64,000 nucleotides of DNA, taken from positions 11,936 through 75,935 of the forward strand of contig CAZJAH010000011.1 in the NCBI GenBank assembly GCA_964544155.1, in the 5' to 3' direction. The position numbers and the translations under genes are program-made. Positions within the stretch are counted from its first letter, which is position 1; each line of letters begins with the position of its first letter. The notes beneath the pieces were generated by a model that searched no databases, was not told the DNA's origin, and worked only from the letters and a program-made list of their open reading frames with translations. Below are positions 25,086-34,561 of the stretch, one piece after another. The stretch is from CAZJAH01 sp964544155. Its GTDB lineage: Bacteria > Bacteroidota > Ignavibacteria > Kapaibacteriales > UBA2268.

Positions 25086-26506
25086 CCTTTGGGCCTTTTA
25101 TATCTAATAAATATAAGCGATAATAGTATAGAAACGAATATCCCGGGTAACATTGGCTCGTAGAGAGCAAAAAAATTAAAAAATTCTATACCTAGTGATT
25201 CGTTAATTTTGCTAATAATCAGCCAAATAGCCGATGCAGACGATGATGCCACCATAATCAATACGGCATGCCCCGGCAATAGTTTCAGCCGCCCAGAAAA
25301 TGATACTGACAGCGGTATAAGTAAGCCCGGCACAGCTATCGATGATGTATAATAGATCAGGTCGACGGCAGAAGGCAACGCTATTGCCATTATGACTCCC
25401 GCTGTTCCGCTTATAATCAGGCCGGCCTGTGTCAGTGTTTTGGTCGATTTACCGGCAAAGATCTTTATTTTTTTTCCTAATGGCTTCAGAATATCATTCC
25501 CGATGGTAGCCGCGCTGATAAAAGCGTAACTATCGAGTGTGGACATTATGGTCGCCAGCAGTGCAACTGTAAATATTCCCTTCCATACAGGCGGTAACAG
25601 AGCTTCGCCCAAAATGGGATATGCCATTAATGGATTATCAATTTCAAAAAATGCTTTTGCATATAGGCCCGCGAATAAAGTAAAGAAATCGAAAACCGCC
25701 CAGAAAAGTATTGATATTAAAATACCATTTTTGGCGGTTTTGGGGCTTTCTGCCGCGGCGCAACGCTGATGAAAGCTCGGATCGACGAAAGTTTGGAACG
25801 AAATTATATACCAGGCGATTATGTATTGCCATGAAAGGCCTCCAAACGGTTTAGTATGACTTTCTGGAAGTTTACCGGCCATAACTCCGAAACTGCCGAA
25901 ATCCTTAACGGCAAAGAACAGAAGCGCGCCAAATCCGGCGTACATGAGCACAAACTGAGCCATATTCGTAAGCACGTCGGCACGGAATCCGCCTTTATAC
26001 AGATAAATGAGCGAAATGACTGCCCCAATCAATATAGCCAGCCATAATGGCCAGCCGCTGAATAAGTTGACCACGACCCCTAGCATAAGTATATAGGCAG
26101 CCGGTATAGTTATTACCAGAACGATCAATGATGATATCCACCCTGCTCTGCTGCCATAAGCATTCTTTACCTGCTCGGGTATAGTGTGCGCAGGTGCTTC
26201 GCGGATTTTACCGGCTAAAAGCACCGCGAATAGGGCTGCCGCTATATAATAAGGAAATCCGAAACATACCCAGCCGACAATTCCGCTTGTATATACAAAC
26301 TCGCCAACTCCGAGTATACTGCCATACCATGTTGCTACAAGAGTCCCGATAAAAAATGGCAGGGTTACTTTTCTGCCAGCCAGTATAAAATCCGCCGCGC
26401 TGCTTGTGTCTCCGCTTTCTTTTTTTTTAGAGACGACGAATCCTATATACAGAATTGCGGCAACATACAGCAAAATTACAGCTATATCAGCCGGATGAAA
26501 GCTCAT
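25082..26506 (-). CDS. Sodium:solute symporter family (SSS) transporter
   Basis: 474-residue inner-membrane protein with about 13 hydrophobic helices, of the SSF fold. It shows FILAGRKVTLPFFIGTLVATW near the start, a common SSS opening, and FHQRCAAAESPKTAKNG and ATIMSTLDSYAFISAATIGND, which match the conserved QR and sodium-site Ser/Asp segments of SSS. ATGA overlaps join it both to the epimerase gene upstream and the pgsA gene downstream. The co-transported solute is unknown. Confidence 0.9.
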   Translation of the reverse strand: MSFHPADIAVILLYVAAILYIGFVVSKKKESGDTSSAADFILAGRKVTLPFFIGTLVATWYGSILGVGEFVYTSGIVGWVCFGFPYYIAAALFAVLLAGKIREAPAHTIPEQVKNAYGSRAGWISSLIVLVITIPAAYILMLGVVVNLFSGWPLWLAILIGAVISLIYLYKGGFRADVLTNMAQFVLMYAGFGALLFFAVKDFGSFGVMAGKLPESHTKPFGGLSWQYIIAWYIISFQTFVDPSFHQRCAAAESPKTAKNGILISILFWAVFDFFTLFAGLYAKAFFEIDNPLMAYPILGEALLPPVWKGIFTVALLATIMSTLDSYAFISAATIGNDILKPLGKKIKIFAGKSTKTLTQAGLIISGTAGVIMAIALPSAVDLIYYTSSIAVPGLLIPLSVSFSGRLKLLPGHAVLIMVASSSASAIWLIISKINESLGIEFFNFFALYEPMLPGIFVSILLSLIFIRYKRPKG

Positions 26507-27435
26507 GTGGCGGAAATATCCCTGTTCCTGAAGTATTCTACCGTTTTTTTAAGCCCTTCATAGAAACTGACTTTGGGCTGCCACGAGGCTTCATTGCTGA
26601 ACTTATCAAATGCAAGGAGGCTTCTAAGCTGCTCGCCTTTTTTAGCCGGGCCGTGTATTTCTTCGCAATCAGAAGCGGTTATTTCTTTCAGAAGTTTGAA
26701 TACATCATTTGTTGAACTTTCTTTACCTGTACCAATATTAAAAATGCCGCTGATGTTTTTATTGAGTGCGAGCAAATTTGCTTCAATAACATCATCAATA
26801 TATACATAGTCCCTTGTGATTGATCCGTCGCCATTAATGACAGGCCGGCCGCCTCGAATCATCTTCTCGGTAAAAATTGCAACAACGCCGGCCTCACCAT
26901 GAGGATTCTGCCGGGGGCCATAAACATTTCCGTACCTGAAAACGCAGCTTTCCAGGCCAAAAGCTTTCCGATAATATGCAAGGTATTTTTCGTTGGCAAG
27001 TTTTGAAATGCCGTAAGGCGAATCAGGCTCAGTAGGGTCATTTTCACTTGCGGGAAAATTAACCTGTTCGCCGTATACAGTGCCGCCTGATGAAGCGAAA
27101 ATAATCTTTTTAACAGAAAATTTCCTGCAGGCTTCAAAAATATTCAGGCCGCCAAGTATATTCGTTTTAGCGTCAAATTTTGGATTTTCAACCGATACAC
27201 GTACATTCATCTGTGCGGCGTGGTGGCTTACAATATCGAATTTTTCCCTTGAAAAAATATCAAAGAGCTTATCATTATTAATATCCATCTTGATAAATAC
27301 CGCGTCCTCATGGATATTTTCTTCGAAACCGCCGGAAAGGTTATCGATTATCACTACTTCGTGGCCCGCCCTTATATAGGCGTCAGCTATATGAGAACCT
27401 ATAAATCCCGCGCCGCCTGTGACTAATATTTTCAT
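26503..27435 (-). CDS. NAD-dependent nucleotide-sugar epimerase (GalE-like)
   Basis: About 310-residue extended SDR, likely a UDP-glucose/UDP-GlcNAc 4-epimerase. Features are LVTGGAGFIGSHIADAYI (NAD site), VSHHAAQMNVRVSVENP, the Ser in IFASSGGTVYGE, the Tyr-x3-Lys of SPYGISKLANE, YGNVYGPRQNPHGEAGV and DYVYIDDVIEANL. The ATG at 27435 has GAG upstream; a TTG three codons earlier is less likely. First gene of a four-base-overlap chain with the symporter and pgsA genes, so it may serve lipid or surface-sugar synthesis. Confidence 0.92.
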   Translation of the reverse strand: MKILVTGGAGFIGSHIADAYIRAGHEVVIIDNLSGGFEENIHEDAVFIKMDINNDKLFDIFSREKFDIVSHHAAQMNVRVSVENPKFDAKTNILGGLNIFEACRKFSVKKIIFASSGGTVYGEQVNFPASENDPTEPDSPYGISKLANEKYLAYYRKAFGLESCVFRYGNVYGPRQNPHGEAGVVAIFTEKMIRGGRPVINGDGSITRDYVYIDDVIEANLLALNKNISGIFNIGTGKESSTNDVFKLLKEITASDCEEIHGPAKKGEQLRSLLAFDKFSNEASWQPKVSFYEGLKKTVEYFRNRDISAT

Positions 27436-27639
27436 AATTCTCAAATGAAAAGTTAATTAATACACTTCAAAAATAAAAAAAAGCAAGCAAAAAACTTCCG
27501 AATTATAAAGAAAGTTTTAATCGAATATTATTATAAATTAAAAAAACAGGTTTAAACGTCTTATATTAATGAAAATTTTTTTTATTTTAATAATTCTTAA
27601 ATAAATATTTAGAATTAATAATAAACCGTTAAGGCAAAA

Positions 27640-28416
27640 ATGCATTATTCAATGCCCATATCGCAAAGATTAAAAAAACTTATTAGATCATTACACCAAA
27701 AACAGTATCGCGACCAAAACGGGCTCTTTGTAGCTGAAGGTGAAAGGCTTTGCTCTGAACTTGTACAAAGCGATTATATTCCCGAAATCATAGTAATCAA
27801 GGATTCACCCTCTTCAGATATACTCGAATCAGTAGAAAAATTCGCTGATAAAGGCATCCCGGTTTATACTGCACCAAAGCATCAGTTTGACCAGATATGC
27901 GATACCAAGAACCCTCAGGGTATACTCGCTGTAGTTAACGACAAAGAATTTGATATCATGCCGGATGAATCATTTCTTGCCCTCGATGGCATAGCCGATC
28001 CGGGCAATGTCGGTACAATTATCAGAACAGCTGAGTGGTTCGGAATCAAGCAGGTTTTCCTCGGCAGGGATTGCGCCGACCGCTACAGCCCGAAAACTGT
28101 ACGCTCTACCATGGGTTCGATTTTCAGGACTCATGTGATAGAATATCCCGACCTGAGGGAATTAATCAGCTCTGAATTTGATAAATTCGAAATATACGGA
28201 GCCGCACTCGATGCCGGCAAAAGCCTGAAACAAATTAAGCACGGAAAAAAATTCGGCATCGTTTTTGGCAGTGAAGCTCATGGCATCAGCGAAGAATTAA
28301 CGGCAACTGTTAAAACAAAATTCAGGATTGAAGGAAACGGAAGCGCGGAATCACTTAATGTAGCTACATCTGTTGGTATAAGCCTGTATCACTTTATGAT
28401 TGGCCCGAAAAGTTAG
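27640..28416 (+). CDS. TrmH/SpoU-family RNA 2'-O-methyltransferase
   Basis: 258-residue knotted (SPOUT) methyltransferase that would methylate a ribose 2'-OH in rRNA or tRNA using SAM. An N-terminal substrate-binding domain (LIRSLHQKQYRDQNGLFVAEGERLC, typical RNA_SBP) covers 1-100; the SpoU domain holds DGIADPGNVGTIIRTAEWFG (motif 1), GIVFGSEAHGIS (motif 2) and GSAESLNVATSVGISLYHF (motif 3). Transcribed alone from an AT-rich promoter region. The target nucleotide cannot be told. Confidence 0.93.
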   Translation: MHYSMPISQRLKKLIRSLHQKQYRDQNGLFVAEGERLCSELVQSDYIPEIIVIKDSPSSDILESVEKFADKGIPVYTAPKHQFDQICDTKNPQGILAVVNDKEFDIMPDESFLALDGIADPGNVGTIIRTAEWFGIKQVFLGRDCADRYSPKTVRSTMGSIFRTHVIEYPDLRELISSEFDKFEIYGAALDAGKSLKQIKHGKKFGIVFGSEAHGISEELTATVKTKFRIEGNGSAESLNVATSVGISLYHFMIGPKS

Positions 28417-28571
28417 ATTCGTGTTAAGTAAAGGCACGGAAAAGAGTTAAACACTACACATAATCGCGTTGCGTTTATATAATTACGCGTGATTTTTTTT
28501 TGTTTAAATTTATTGAAAATTTAGTTAATTTTGAGTTTGTTTTGTTCAATATTCAATAATCAGAAAGGCGC

Positions 28572-29264
28572 ATGGGAACTGTATTAATGCTTTTATTAAT
28601 AGCCGGCTTGAGCTATGTTGCAGGCTCTTTACCAACGGCTGTAATAGTAAGTAAAAAATTTTTCGGATTTGATATTAGAGAGAAAGGCAGCGGTAATATG
28701 GGCAGCACCAATGCCTTCCGTGTACTCGGATGGAAATGGGGTATTATAGTACAGGTTGTGGATATATTAAAAGGTGTTTTCGCTGTTGTAGTTATCGCGT
28801 CATTATTAGGCAAAGAATTGAGTTTTCCCAATGCCACAATTTTTGAAGACCTTACACTTATCAGAATATTAGCAGGTGTCAGCGCAGTAGCCGGCCATAT
28901 ATGGTCATTATTTGTCGGTTTCAAAGGTGGTAAAGGTATTAATACTGCAGCCGGCATACTGATCGGCCTGGCTCCGGTTGATGTTACCATCGCGCTGGGC
29001 ATTTTCGTACTGGCTGTAATCTTTTCAGGGTATATATCACTTGGTTCACTGGCCGGTGCCTTTGCTATACCTTCGTCAATGTTCGTGAGATACAATGTTT
29101 TGCATGTGAATGTGCCCGGATATGACATGATGATTTATTTTGCCCTTGGTTTGTTTCTACTGGTTATTTTTACACATAGAAAGAATATTAAAAGACTGCT
29201 TAAAGGAAAAGAAAATAAATTCTCAAAACTTCATTTAATCAAATTGAAAACTAAATCAGATTGA
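28572..29264 (+). CDS. plsY: Glycerol-3-phosphate acyltransferase PlsY
   Basis: Inner-membrane enzyme that uses acyl-phosphate to acylate sn-glycerol-3-phosphate, first step of phospholipid synthesis. 230 residues with five hydrophobic helices. Motifs: YVAGSLPTAVIVSKKFFG, the catalytic loop EKGSGNMGSTNAFRVLGW, GHIWSLFVGFKGGKGINT. A ribosome site (AAAGG) lies upstream. The gpsA gene begins 12 bases after its stop; together they supply and use glycerol-3-phosphate. Confidence 0.96.
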   Translation: MGTVLMLLLIAGLSYVAGSLPTAVIVSKKFFGFDIREKGSGNMGSTNAFRVLGWKWGIIVQVVDILKGVFAVVVIASLLGKELSFPNATIFEDLTLIRILAGVSAVAGHIWSLFVGFKGGKGINTAAGILIGLAPVDVTIALGIFVLAVIFSGYISLGSLAGAFAIPSSMFVRYNVLHVNVPGYDMMIYFALGLFLLVIFTHRKNIKRLLKGKENKFSKLHLIKLKTKSD

Positions 29265-29276
29265 GTGATTTAAAAA

Positions 29277-30290
29277 TTGAGCGAAATTAAAATAAATAAA
29301 ATATCCGTTCTGGGAGCCGGCGGCTGGGGAACTGCTTTAGCAACCATACTCGCTGAATCTTTTGATAAGGTAATTCTCTGGTCGCATGATGATGACACTA
29401 GCGCTGAAATAAACACCCGTCATACGAACAGCACCTACATTGAAGGTATAAAAATTCCTGAAAATGTGGTTGCCACAAATGATTTTATGCCGATCGGCGA
29501 TTCAGATATGATAATTTGCGCTGTTCCTTCGCAGTACATAAGGCATGTTATTAATAGAAGTAAGATTGATTTCTCGCAGAAGTATGTAGTTAACGGAGCT
29601 AAGGGTATAGAGCGGAACAGCCTTTTGAGAATTTCAGGAATATTTGAAGAAGCTGCTGGCGTGAGGCCGGAAAAATTCGCCGTTATCACCGGGCCAAGCC
29701 ACGCTGAAGAAGTAGCAAGGCATCTGCCTACTACAGTAGTCACCGCATCTGAAAACCACTCCCTGGCTGAAAAAATTCAGGACCTGTTTACACAACCCTA
29801 TTTCAGGGTCTATACCTCCGAGGATTTAACCGGCTGCGAAACCGGAGGATCTCTCAAAAACGTTATCGCAATAGCGGCCGGTATTATTGACGGCCTGGGC
29901 CTTGGCGATAATACAAAAGCCGCACTTCTGACAAGAGGGCTCGCAGAAATGTCGAGGCTCGGAATTGCCCTGGGTGCCAATCCGCTTACTTTCTCCGGGC
30001 TATCAGGCCTGGGCGACCTATTCGTTACCTGCAACAGTAAGCACAGCCGTAATCGCAGGGTAGGTGAAAAAATTGGCAAAGGCAAGACTCTTGAAGAAAT
30101 ATCAAAAGAAACTAAAACCGTCGCCGAGGGAGTATTCACAGCGGAATCAGCATATTATCTGGGGCTAAAGCATAATGTAGAAATGCCAATAGCCGAACAG
30201 GTTTTCAAAATTCTTTTTGAAGGCCGCGAACCTACTGAAGCCATAAAAGGCCTGATGGCTCGCAGCACTAAGCGAGAATGGTGGTGGTAA
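29277..30290 (+). CDS. gpsA: NAD(P)-dependent glycerol-3-phosphate dehydrogenase
   Basis: Reduces dihydroxyacetone phosphate to sn-glycerol-3-phosphate, the substrate of the PlsY encoded just upstream. 337 residues. The NAD(P) site is GAGGWGTALATILA; the conserved EVARHLPTTVV, the catalytic Lys in GGSLKNVIAIAAGIIDGLGLGDN, LTRGLAEMSRLG and FSGLSGLGDLFVTC all fit GpsA. The only start upstream of the dinucleotide site is TTG at 29277; no ATG is available. Confidence 0.97.
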   Translation: MSEIKINKISVLGAGGWGTALATILAESFDKVILWSHDDDTSAEINTRHTNSTYIEGIKIPENVVATNDFMPIGDSDMIICAVPSQYIRHVINRSKIDFSQKYVVNGAKGIERNSLLRISGIFEEAAGVRPEKFAVITGPSHAEEVARHLPTTVVTASENHSLAEKIQDLFTQPYFRVYTSEDLTGCETGGSLKNVIAIAAGIIDGLGLGDNTKAALLTRGLAEMSRLGIALGANPLTFSGLSGLGDLFVTCNSKHSRNRRVGEKIGKGKTLEEISKETKTVAEGVFTAESAYYLGLKHNVEMPIAEQVFKILFEGREPTEAIKGLMARSTKREWWW

Positions 30291-30387
30291 TCAATTAAGT
30301 TGTAATTCTTACTTGTATTTATATTCTAAATCACTTAACTTCCCTGTCAGATATTCATTAATTCTAAAAAATTAAGTTCAGATGTAA

Positions 30388-32415
30388 ATGACTATTATAA
30401 AAGTATTTTACACGGCAATTGCATGGTTCTTGTTGTCCTTTTCCCTGTTCGCGCAAGATAAGGAAGTTTTATGGGCGGATTCCGTGATTTCGTTTTCATA
30501 CCAGGTCGACAGTAAAATTTTCTCTGCATATCAAGTGCTTGGGCCACCCAGCGTCATGCCCGATTTTGGTGAAAGCAACAGCGCCTGGCTCATGAATTCA
30601 AGACACGACAGATACGATCAGCATTTTGTCAAAGTACGCTTCCCCAAAAAAATTCACGTGAAACAGGTGGCGATTCTTGAAAATATTAATCCCGGTGCTA
30701 TATCTGCCGTTTTTTTATATGATTCCACGGGTAAACAACATAGGATTTATCAGAATAATTCACCGCAGATGATCGGTGAAAAAGGTAGGATGTTCAATAT
30801 TTTTATTGATGAAACTCCATACCTGACCAATGAACTCAGGGTAGATATAAACACAATTAACTATTTCGATATATACCAGATCGACGCAATTGGAATATCA
30901 TCATCCGGGGATTCAATAAAAGCAAAGATCGATGTAATCGAAAACATAGATGAAGACTACGAAAAGGTTAATCTGGGCGCAAATATTAATTCACCTTACG
31001 GAGAACTGGCTCCGCAGATATCACTTGACGGCAATGAACTCTTTTTTACCAGAAATGATCATCCTGACAACATTTCGCCTAAAGACGATCAGGATATCTG
31101 GATTGCAGTGAAAGACAGTGCCGGTAACTTTAAAAAAGCTGAAAACCCCGGCCCGCCATTAAACAATGAACATCATAATTTTGCTCTTTCGATAACTCCG
31201 GACGGAAACGGCCTTATAGTCGGTAATATTTATCATCGTGACGGCTTACCCGAGCCCGGAGTATCAATAAGTTACAGAGAAGGGAACAGCTGGACCTTCC
31301 CGCGGCCGCTGGAAATTAATAATTACTACAACAGATCAAAAAAAATGAGCCTGACCCTGACCAGCAGCGGAAAGGTATTGTTGCTTGGTATAAACCGCCT
31401 TGATACCCGCGGTTCACATGATATTTACGTGAGCTTTTTGAGAAAAGACGGCAGCTGGTCATCCCCTTTGAATCTGGGTGATGATATAAATACGGCCTCA
31501 TCAGAGGATACACCTTTCCTGGCAGCAGACGGGAAAACCCTCTACTTTTCATCCTCAGGCAGGCCCGGTTACGGCCTTACGGATATATTTGTGTCTCGAA
31601 GGATGGATGAAAGCTGGCAGAAATGGAGCAAACCTTTAAACCTGGGTCCCAGAATAAACTCTCCCCAATGGGATGGCTATTACACTGTGAGCGCGGAAGG
31701 TGAAACCGCATACATTGTTTCTAGCCAGAATTCAAAAGGCGCTGAAGATATCTTCAGGATCAAGCTGCCACAGGCTGTTAAACCGGAAGCCGTTGTGCTG
31801 ATCAAAGGTAAGGTGCTCGACGCCAAGACAAATGAGCCGCTAAGGGCTGAGATCAGCTATGAAGAACTGCCTGAAGGAAAAAACGTCGGCGTGGCAAGGT
31901 CAAATCCGGTGACCGGCGAGTACACCATAAGCCTGCCCTCAGGTAAAAAATATGGTTTCATGGCCGTGGCTGATAATTATTTATCTGTGAACGAGAACAT
32001 CAATCTTACGGAAAACGTGGAATATCGTGAGATCAAAAGGAATTTATACCTTGTCCCAATAGAAGAAGGCCAGAAAGTCCGTCTAAACAATATATTTTTC
32101 GATACTGGTGAATTTGAATTGAGAGAAGATTCCTATCCGGAACTGAAACGGATTGCTGAATTTCTGAAAAACAATCCTGATATTACCATTAAAATAGAAG
32201 GCCATACAGACAAGGTAGGAAATGACAGTTATAACATGGTACTATCTAAAAACAGGGCGGACGCGGTTGAAGAATACCTCATTTCGCAAGGTATAGATGA
32301 AGGCAGGATAGAAACTGAAGGATACGGTGAAACAAATCCCATAGCAACGAATGACACCGCGGAAGGCAGGCAGCTTAACCGCAGAGTAGAATTCCTTATT
32401 ACAGGAAATAAATAA
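30388..32415 (+). CDS. OmpA-family protein with PD40 propeller repeats
   Basis: 675-residue envelope protein of a layout common in Bacteroidota: signal peptide (1-22), a beta-sandwich-like N-domain (25-190, QVLGPPSVMPDFG), WD40-like PD40 repeats (about 200-460, with SLDGNELFFTRND, SITPDGNGLIVGN, FLAADGKTLYFSSSGRPGYG), a carboxypeptidase-regulatory-like domain (about 470-560) and a C-terminal OmpA module (565-675: FFDTGEFELREDS, IEGHTDKVGND, NRRVEFLI). The OmpA part should hold peptidoglycan. The propeller may bind protein or glycan; its partner is unknown. Confidence 0.9.
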   Translation: MTIIKVFYTAIAWFLLSFSLFAQDKEVLWADSVISFSYQVDSKIFSAYQVLGPPSVMPDFGESNSAWLMNSRHDRYDQHFVKVRFPKKIHVKQVAILENINPGAISAVFLYDSTGKQHRIYQNNSPQMIGEKGRMFNIFIDETPYLTNELRVDINTINYFDIYQIDAIGISSSGDSIKAKIDVIENIDEDYEKVNLGANINSPYGELAPQISLDGNELFFTRNDHPDNISPKDDQDIWIAVKDSAGNFKKAENPGPPLNNEHHNFALSITPDGNGLIVGNIYHRDGLPEPGVSISYREGNSWTFPRPLEINNYYNRSKKMSLTLTSSGKVLLLGINRLDTRGSHDIYVSFLRKDGSWSSPLNLGDDINTASSEDTPFLAADGKTLYFSSSGRPGYGLTDIFVSRRMDESWQKWSKPLNLGPRINSPQWDGYYTVSAEGETAYIVSSQNSKGAEDIFRIKLPQAVKPEAVVLIKGKVLDAKTNEPLRAEISYEELPEGKNVGVARSNPVTGEYTISLPSGKKYGFMAVADNYLSVNENINLTENVEYREIKRNLYLVPIEEGQKVRLNNIFFDTGEFELREDSYPELKRIAEFLKNNPDITIKIEGHTDKVGNDSYNMVLSKNRADAVEEYLISQGIDEGRIETEGYGETNPIATNDTAEGRQLNRRVEFLITGNK

Positions 32416-32454
32416 TAATTAAGATAATTATAATGAAATATAATTATTTTATTA

Positions 32455-32483
32455 AGCCGGCGTTCATTAAGCCGGTTTTTTTT
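32455..32483 (+). terminator. Rho-independent terminator after the OmpA/PD40 gene
   Basis: Inverted pair CCGGC/GCCGG with a nine-base loop, followed by eight T residues, 40 bases after the stop and just ahead of the next gene's ribosome site. Confidence 0.8.
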
Positions 32484-32500
32484 ATAAAAAAGGAATTATA

Positions 32501-33523
32501 ATGAAAGCATTACTTTTAGATAAAAACGGAGGCCCGGAATCCTTCAGATATACTGAGGATCATCCCATGCCTGTAAGAAAACCCGGCGAAGTGCTTATCA
32601 GGATCGAAGCCGCTTCATTTAACAGAGTGGATTCTGTTATCCGCAATGGCTACCCGGGGCTTAATCTGAATTTCCCGCATATTATCGGCGGTGATGCCGC
32701 AGGCAGCATTGTTCAACCGGGCGAATCGAACTTTAAGAAAGGAGACAGGGTAGCAGTTTATCCGGCCATACTTCCCGAGAAGCGTGATCCCAAATACGAG
32801 GGGCAGGAGCACATAAATGAAAACTGGCGCTATATCGGAATGCATACACAGGGCACTTATGCTGAATATATATCAGTTCCCGCTGAAAACGCGGCGCTAA
32901 TACCGCAAAATCTTAGTTTTGAGGCCGCTGCAGCATTGCCCGTAGCGGGCCTGACTGCCTACCACGCAATTGAAACCGTCGCCGGGCTTAAACCGGGCGA
33001 TGTGTTCTTTATGTGGGGCGGATCGGGCGGTATGGGAACGATAGCAATACAACTTGCTAAAGCTAAAGGTTGTAAAGTAGCAGCTACTGCAGGCAGGAAC
33101 GAGAAATTCCTGAAACTTCATGAACTTGGTGCTGATTATGTGTTCAATCATTATCATGATGATGTTCCCGGCGAGTTTAAAAAAATATTCCCGGGAGGAG
33201 CTGATGTAATCATCGATTATGTGGGTCCGAAAACCATTAATACAAGCCTCGGAATGCTGCGCAAGAACGGCCGCCTGCTTCTGTGCGGAATGCTTACCGG
33301 GCTAATGGCAGAGATCAATATCCAGCAATTTTATTTCAGGCACATGAACCTTCACGGACTTTATCTCGGTTCGCCTCAGGAATTTCGGGACCTGCTTAAG
33401 CTAATGGCAACAGGAAAGATCAAACCTGTTATAGACAGCATCATTCCGCTTAAGGATGCCGCCAAAACACATGAGATGGTTAATAGCGGATCAGTCCTGG
33501 GTAAATTGGTGATTAGCGTCTAA
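32501..33523 (+). CDS. Zinc-type alcohol dehydrogenase / quinone-reductase-like MDR protein
   Basis: 340-residue medium-chain dehydrogenase/reductase. The GroES-like N-domain (PMPVRKPGEVLIRIEAASFN, HIIGGDAAG) is followed by a Rossmann domain with AAALPVAGLTAYHA and the nucleotide site WGGSGGMGTIAIQLAK. Cysteine ligands of the structural zinc are absent, which favours an NADPH quinone/enone reductase over a true alcohol dehydrogenase. AAAGGA precedes the ATG. It stands alone between a terminator and a repeat-containing spacer. Substrate unknown. Confidence 0.88.
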   Translation: MKALLLDKNGGPESFRYTEDHPMPVRKPGEVLIRIEAASFNRVDSVIRNGYPGLNLNFPHIIGGDAAGSIVQPGESNFKKGDRVAVYPAILPEKRDPKYEGQEHINENWRYIGMHTQGTYAEYISVPAENAALIPQNLSFEAAAALPVAGLTAYHAIETVAGLKPGDVFFMWGGSGGMGTIAIQLAKAKGCKVAATAGRNEKFLKLHELGADYVFNHYHDDVPGEFKKIFPGGADVIIDYVGPKTINTSLGMLRKNGRLLLCGMLTGLMAEINIQQFYFRHMNLHGLYLGSPQEFRDLLKLMATGKIKPVIDSIIPLKDAAKTHEMVNSGSVLGKLVISV

Positions 33524-33560
33524 TTGCTTCTCTGATGGCAAAAAAAGAGGCCGCATCTGC

Positions 33561-33609
33561 AAAAGTATGAATTATTCAAAAGTATGAATTATTCAAAAGT
33601 CTGAATTAT
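33561..33609 (+). repeat. 17-base tandem repeat, three units
   Basis: Unit AAAAGTATGAATTATTC occurs at 33561-33577 and 33578-33594, then a diverged partial copy to 33609. It lies in the 358-base gene-free spacer between the reductase gene and rpmA. Confidence 0.85.
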
Positions 33610-33649
33610 GATTTGCATTAGTGATAGATGATTTACATTAGTGATAGAT
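33610..33649 (+). repeat. 20-base tandem repeat, two units
   Basis: GATTTGCATTAGTGATAGAT is followed immediately by a copy with one G-to-A change. It directly abuts the 17-base array; the two units are unrelated in sequence. I see no coding frame in the rest of the 33524-33881 spacer. Confidence 0.85.
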
Positions 33650-33811
33650 TTCATGATTGGGAAATATCAGAAATGACTTACTGAACCGCCATTCTGCAGG
33701 CGCCGAAGAATATTAAAAAAAAGGCTTTTTAAAATTACCGCTTTGGCTGCCCCTTATCGCGTCCGGTATTGGCGCCGGAAGAGCCTTCAAGGCCGGCACA
33801 AACAAACAACA

Positions 33812-33835
33812 AAGGGGCTCAACATTGAGCCCCTT
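33812..33835 (-). terminator. Hairpin terminator of the rplU-rpmA operon
   Basis: Perfect nine-pair stem GGGGCTCAA/TTGAGCCCC with flanking A/T pairs, 47 bases after the rpmA stop on the minus strand. The T tract is short, so termination is inferred from the strong stem and position. Confidence 0.7.
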
Positions 33836-33881
33836 AATGCAAGTGGAGTTTAACTTTGTATTAAATTAAAAATACACTCAA

Positions 33882-34139
33882 TCAGTTAGACGGATAAACC
33901 GAAATTTTCTTTCTGTTCCTTCCGTAATTTTCAAATTCTACCTTTCCTTCAATAAGAGAAAAAATAGTGTAATCATTACCAAGCCCAACGTTATTGCCGG
34001 GGTGGAATTTAGTGCCGCACTGGCGGACGATAATATTTCCTGCTTTTACAGTCTGCCCTCCAAACTTTTTAACTCCGCGCATCTGCGGATTGGAATCTCT
34101 TCCGTTTTTGGAGGAGCCCATACCTTTTTTATGAGCCAT
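33882..34139 (-). CDS. rpmA: 50S ribosomal protein L27
   Basis: 85-residue large-subunit protein whose N-terminus reaches the peptidyl-transferase centre. It begins directly MAHKKGMGSSKNGRDS, without the cleavable extension found in Firmicutes, and continues GVKKFGGQTVKAGNIIVRQ and GTKFHPGNNVGLGNDYT, all standard L27. It follows rplU by 35 bases, the usual gene order. Confidence 0.98.
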   Translation of the reverse strand: MAHKKGMGSSKNGRDSNPQMRGVKKFGGQTVKAGNIIVRQCGTKFHPGNNVGLGNDYTIFSLIEGKVEFENYGRNRKKISVYPSN

Positions 34140-34174
34140 GGTATATCCCCTGTATAATAATTTTGATAATTTTC

Positions 34175-34483
34175 TTAAGCGTTAATGCCTGTCACTTCAA
34201 TTTTAGTAAAGTGCTGGCGGTGTCCGTTGAGCTTTCTGTATCCTTTACGTCTTTTCTTGTGGAAAACAATCACTTTCTCGCCTCTTCCGTGCTCAACGAT
34301 TGTCGCGTTTACGCTGCCGTCAACGTAAGGAGCGCCGATCTTGGTATCGCCTTCGCCGTGTACGGCAAGGATATTGCTGAATTCAACTGTATCCCCGGGC
34401 TCACCCTGGAGCCTGGAAACGGTTAGCACATCGTTCTGCTTTAACTCGTATTGCTGTCCTGCTATTTCAACTACTGCGTACAT
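34175..34483 (-). CDS. rplU: 50S ribosomal protein L21
   Basis: 102-residue large-subunit protein that binds 23S rRNA. Conserved features are the start MYAVVEIAGQQYELKQND, the central DGSVNATIVEHGRGEKVIVF and the Arg/Lys-rich KKRRKGYRKLNGHRQHFTKI. First gene of the rplU-rpmA pair. Confidence 0.98.
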   Translation of the reverse strand: MYAVVEIAGQQYELKQNDVLTVSRLQGEPGDTVEFSNILAVHGEGDTKIGAPYVDGSVNATIVEHGRGEKVIVFHKKRRKGYRKLNGHRQHFTKIEVTGINA

Positions 34484-34561
34484 TTTATCCTCAAAAAGTC
34501 TAAATTCTTTTTATAAGAAAGAGCAATTTAATAATATGCCTTGATATTTACAAGTTATTTT

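Noticed and set aside
33561..33649. CRISPR-like array
   Set aside because: Units are 17 and 20 bases, directly adjacent with no spacers, and no cas genes are present.
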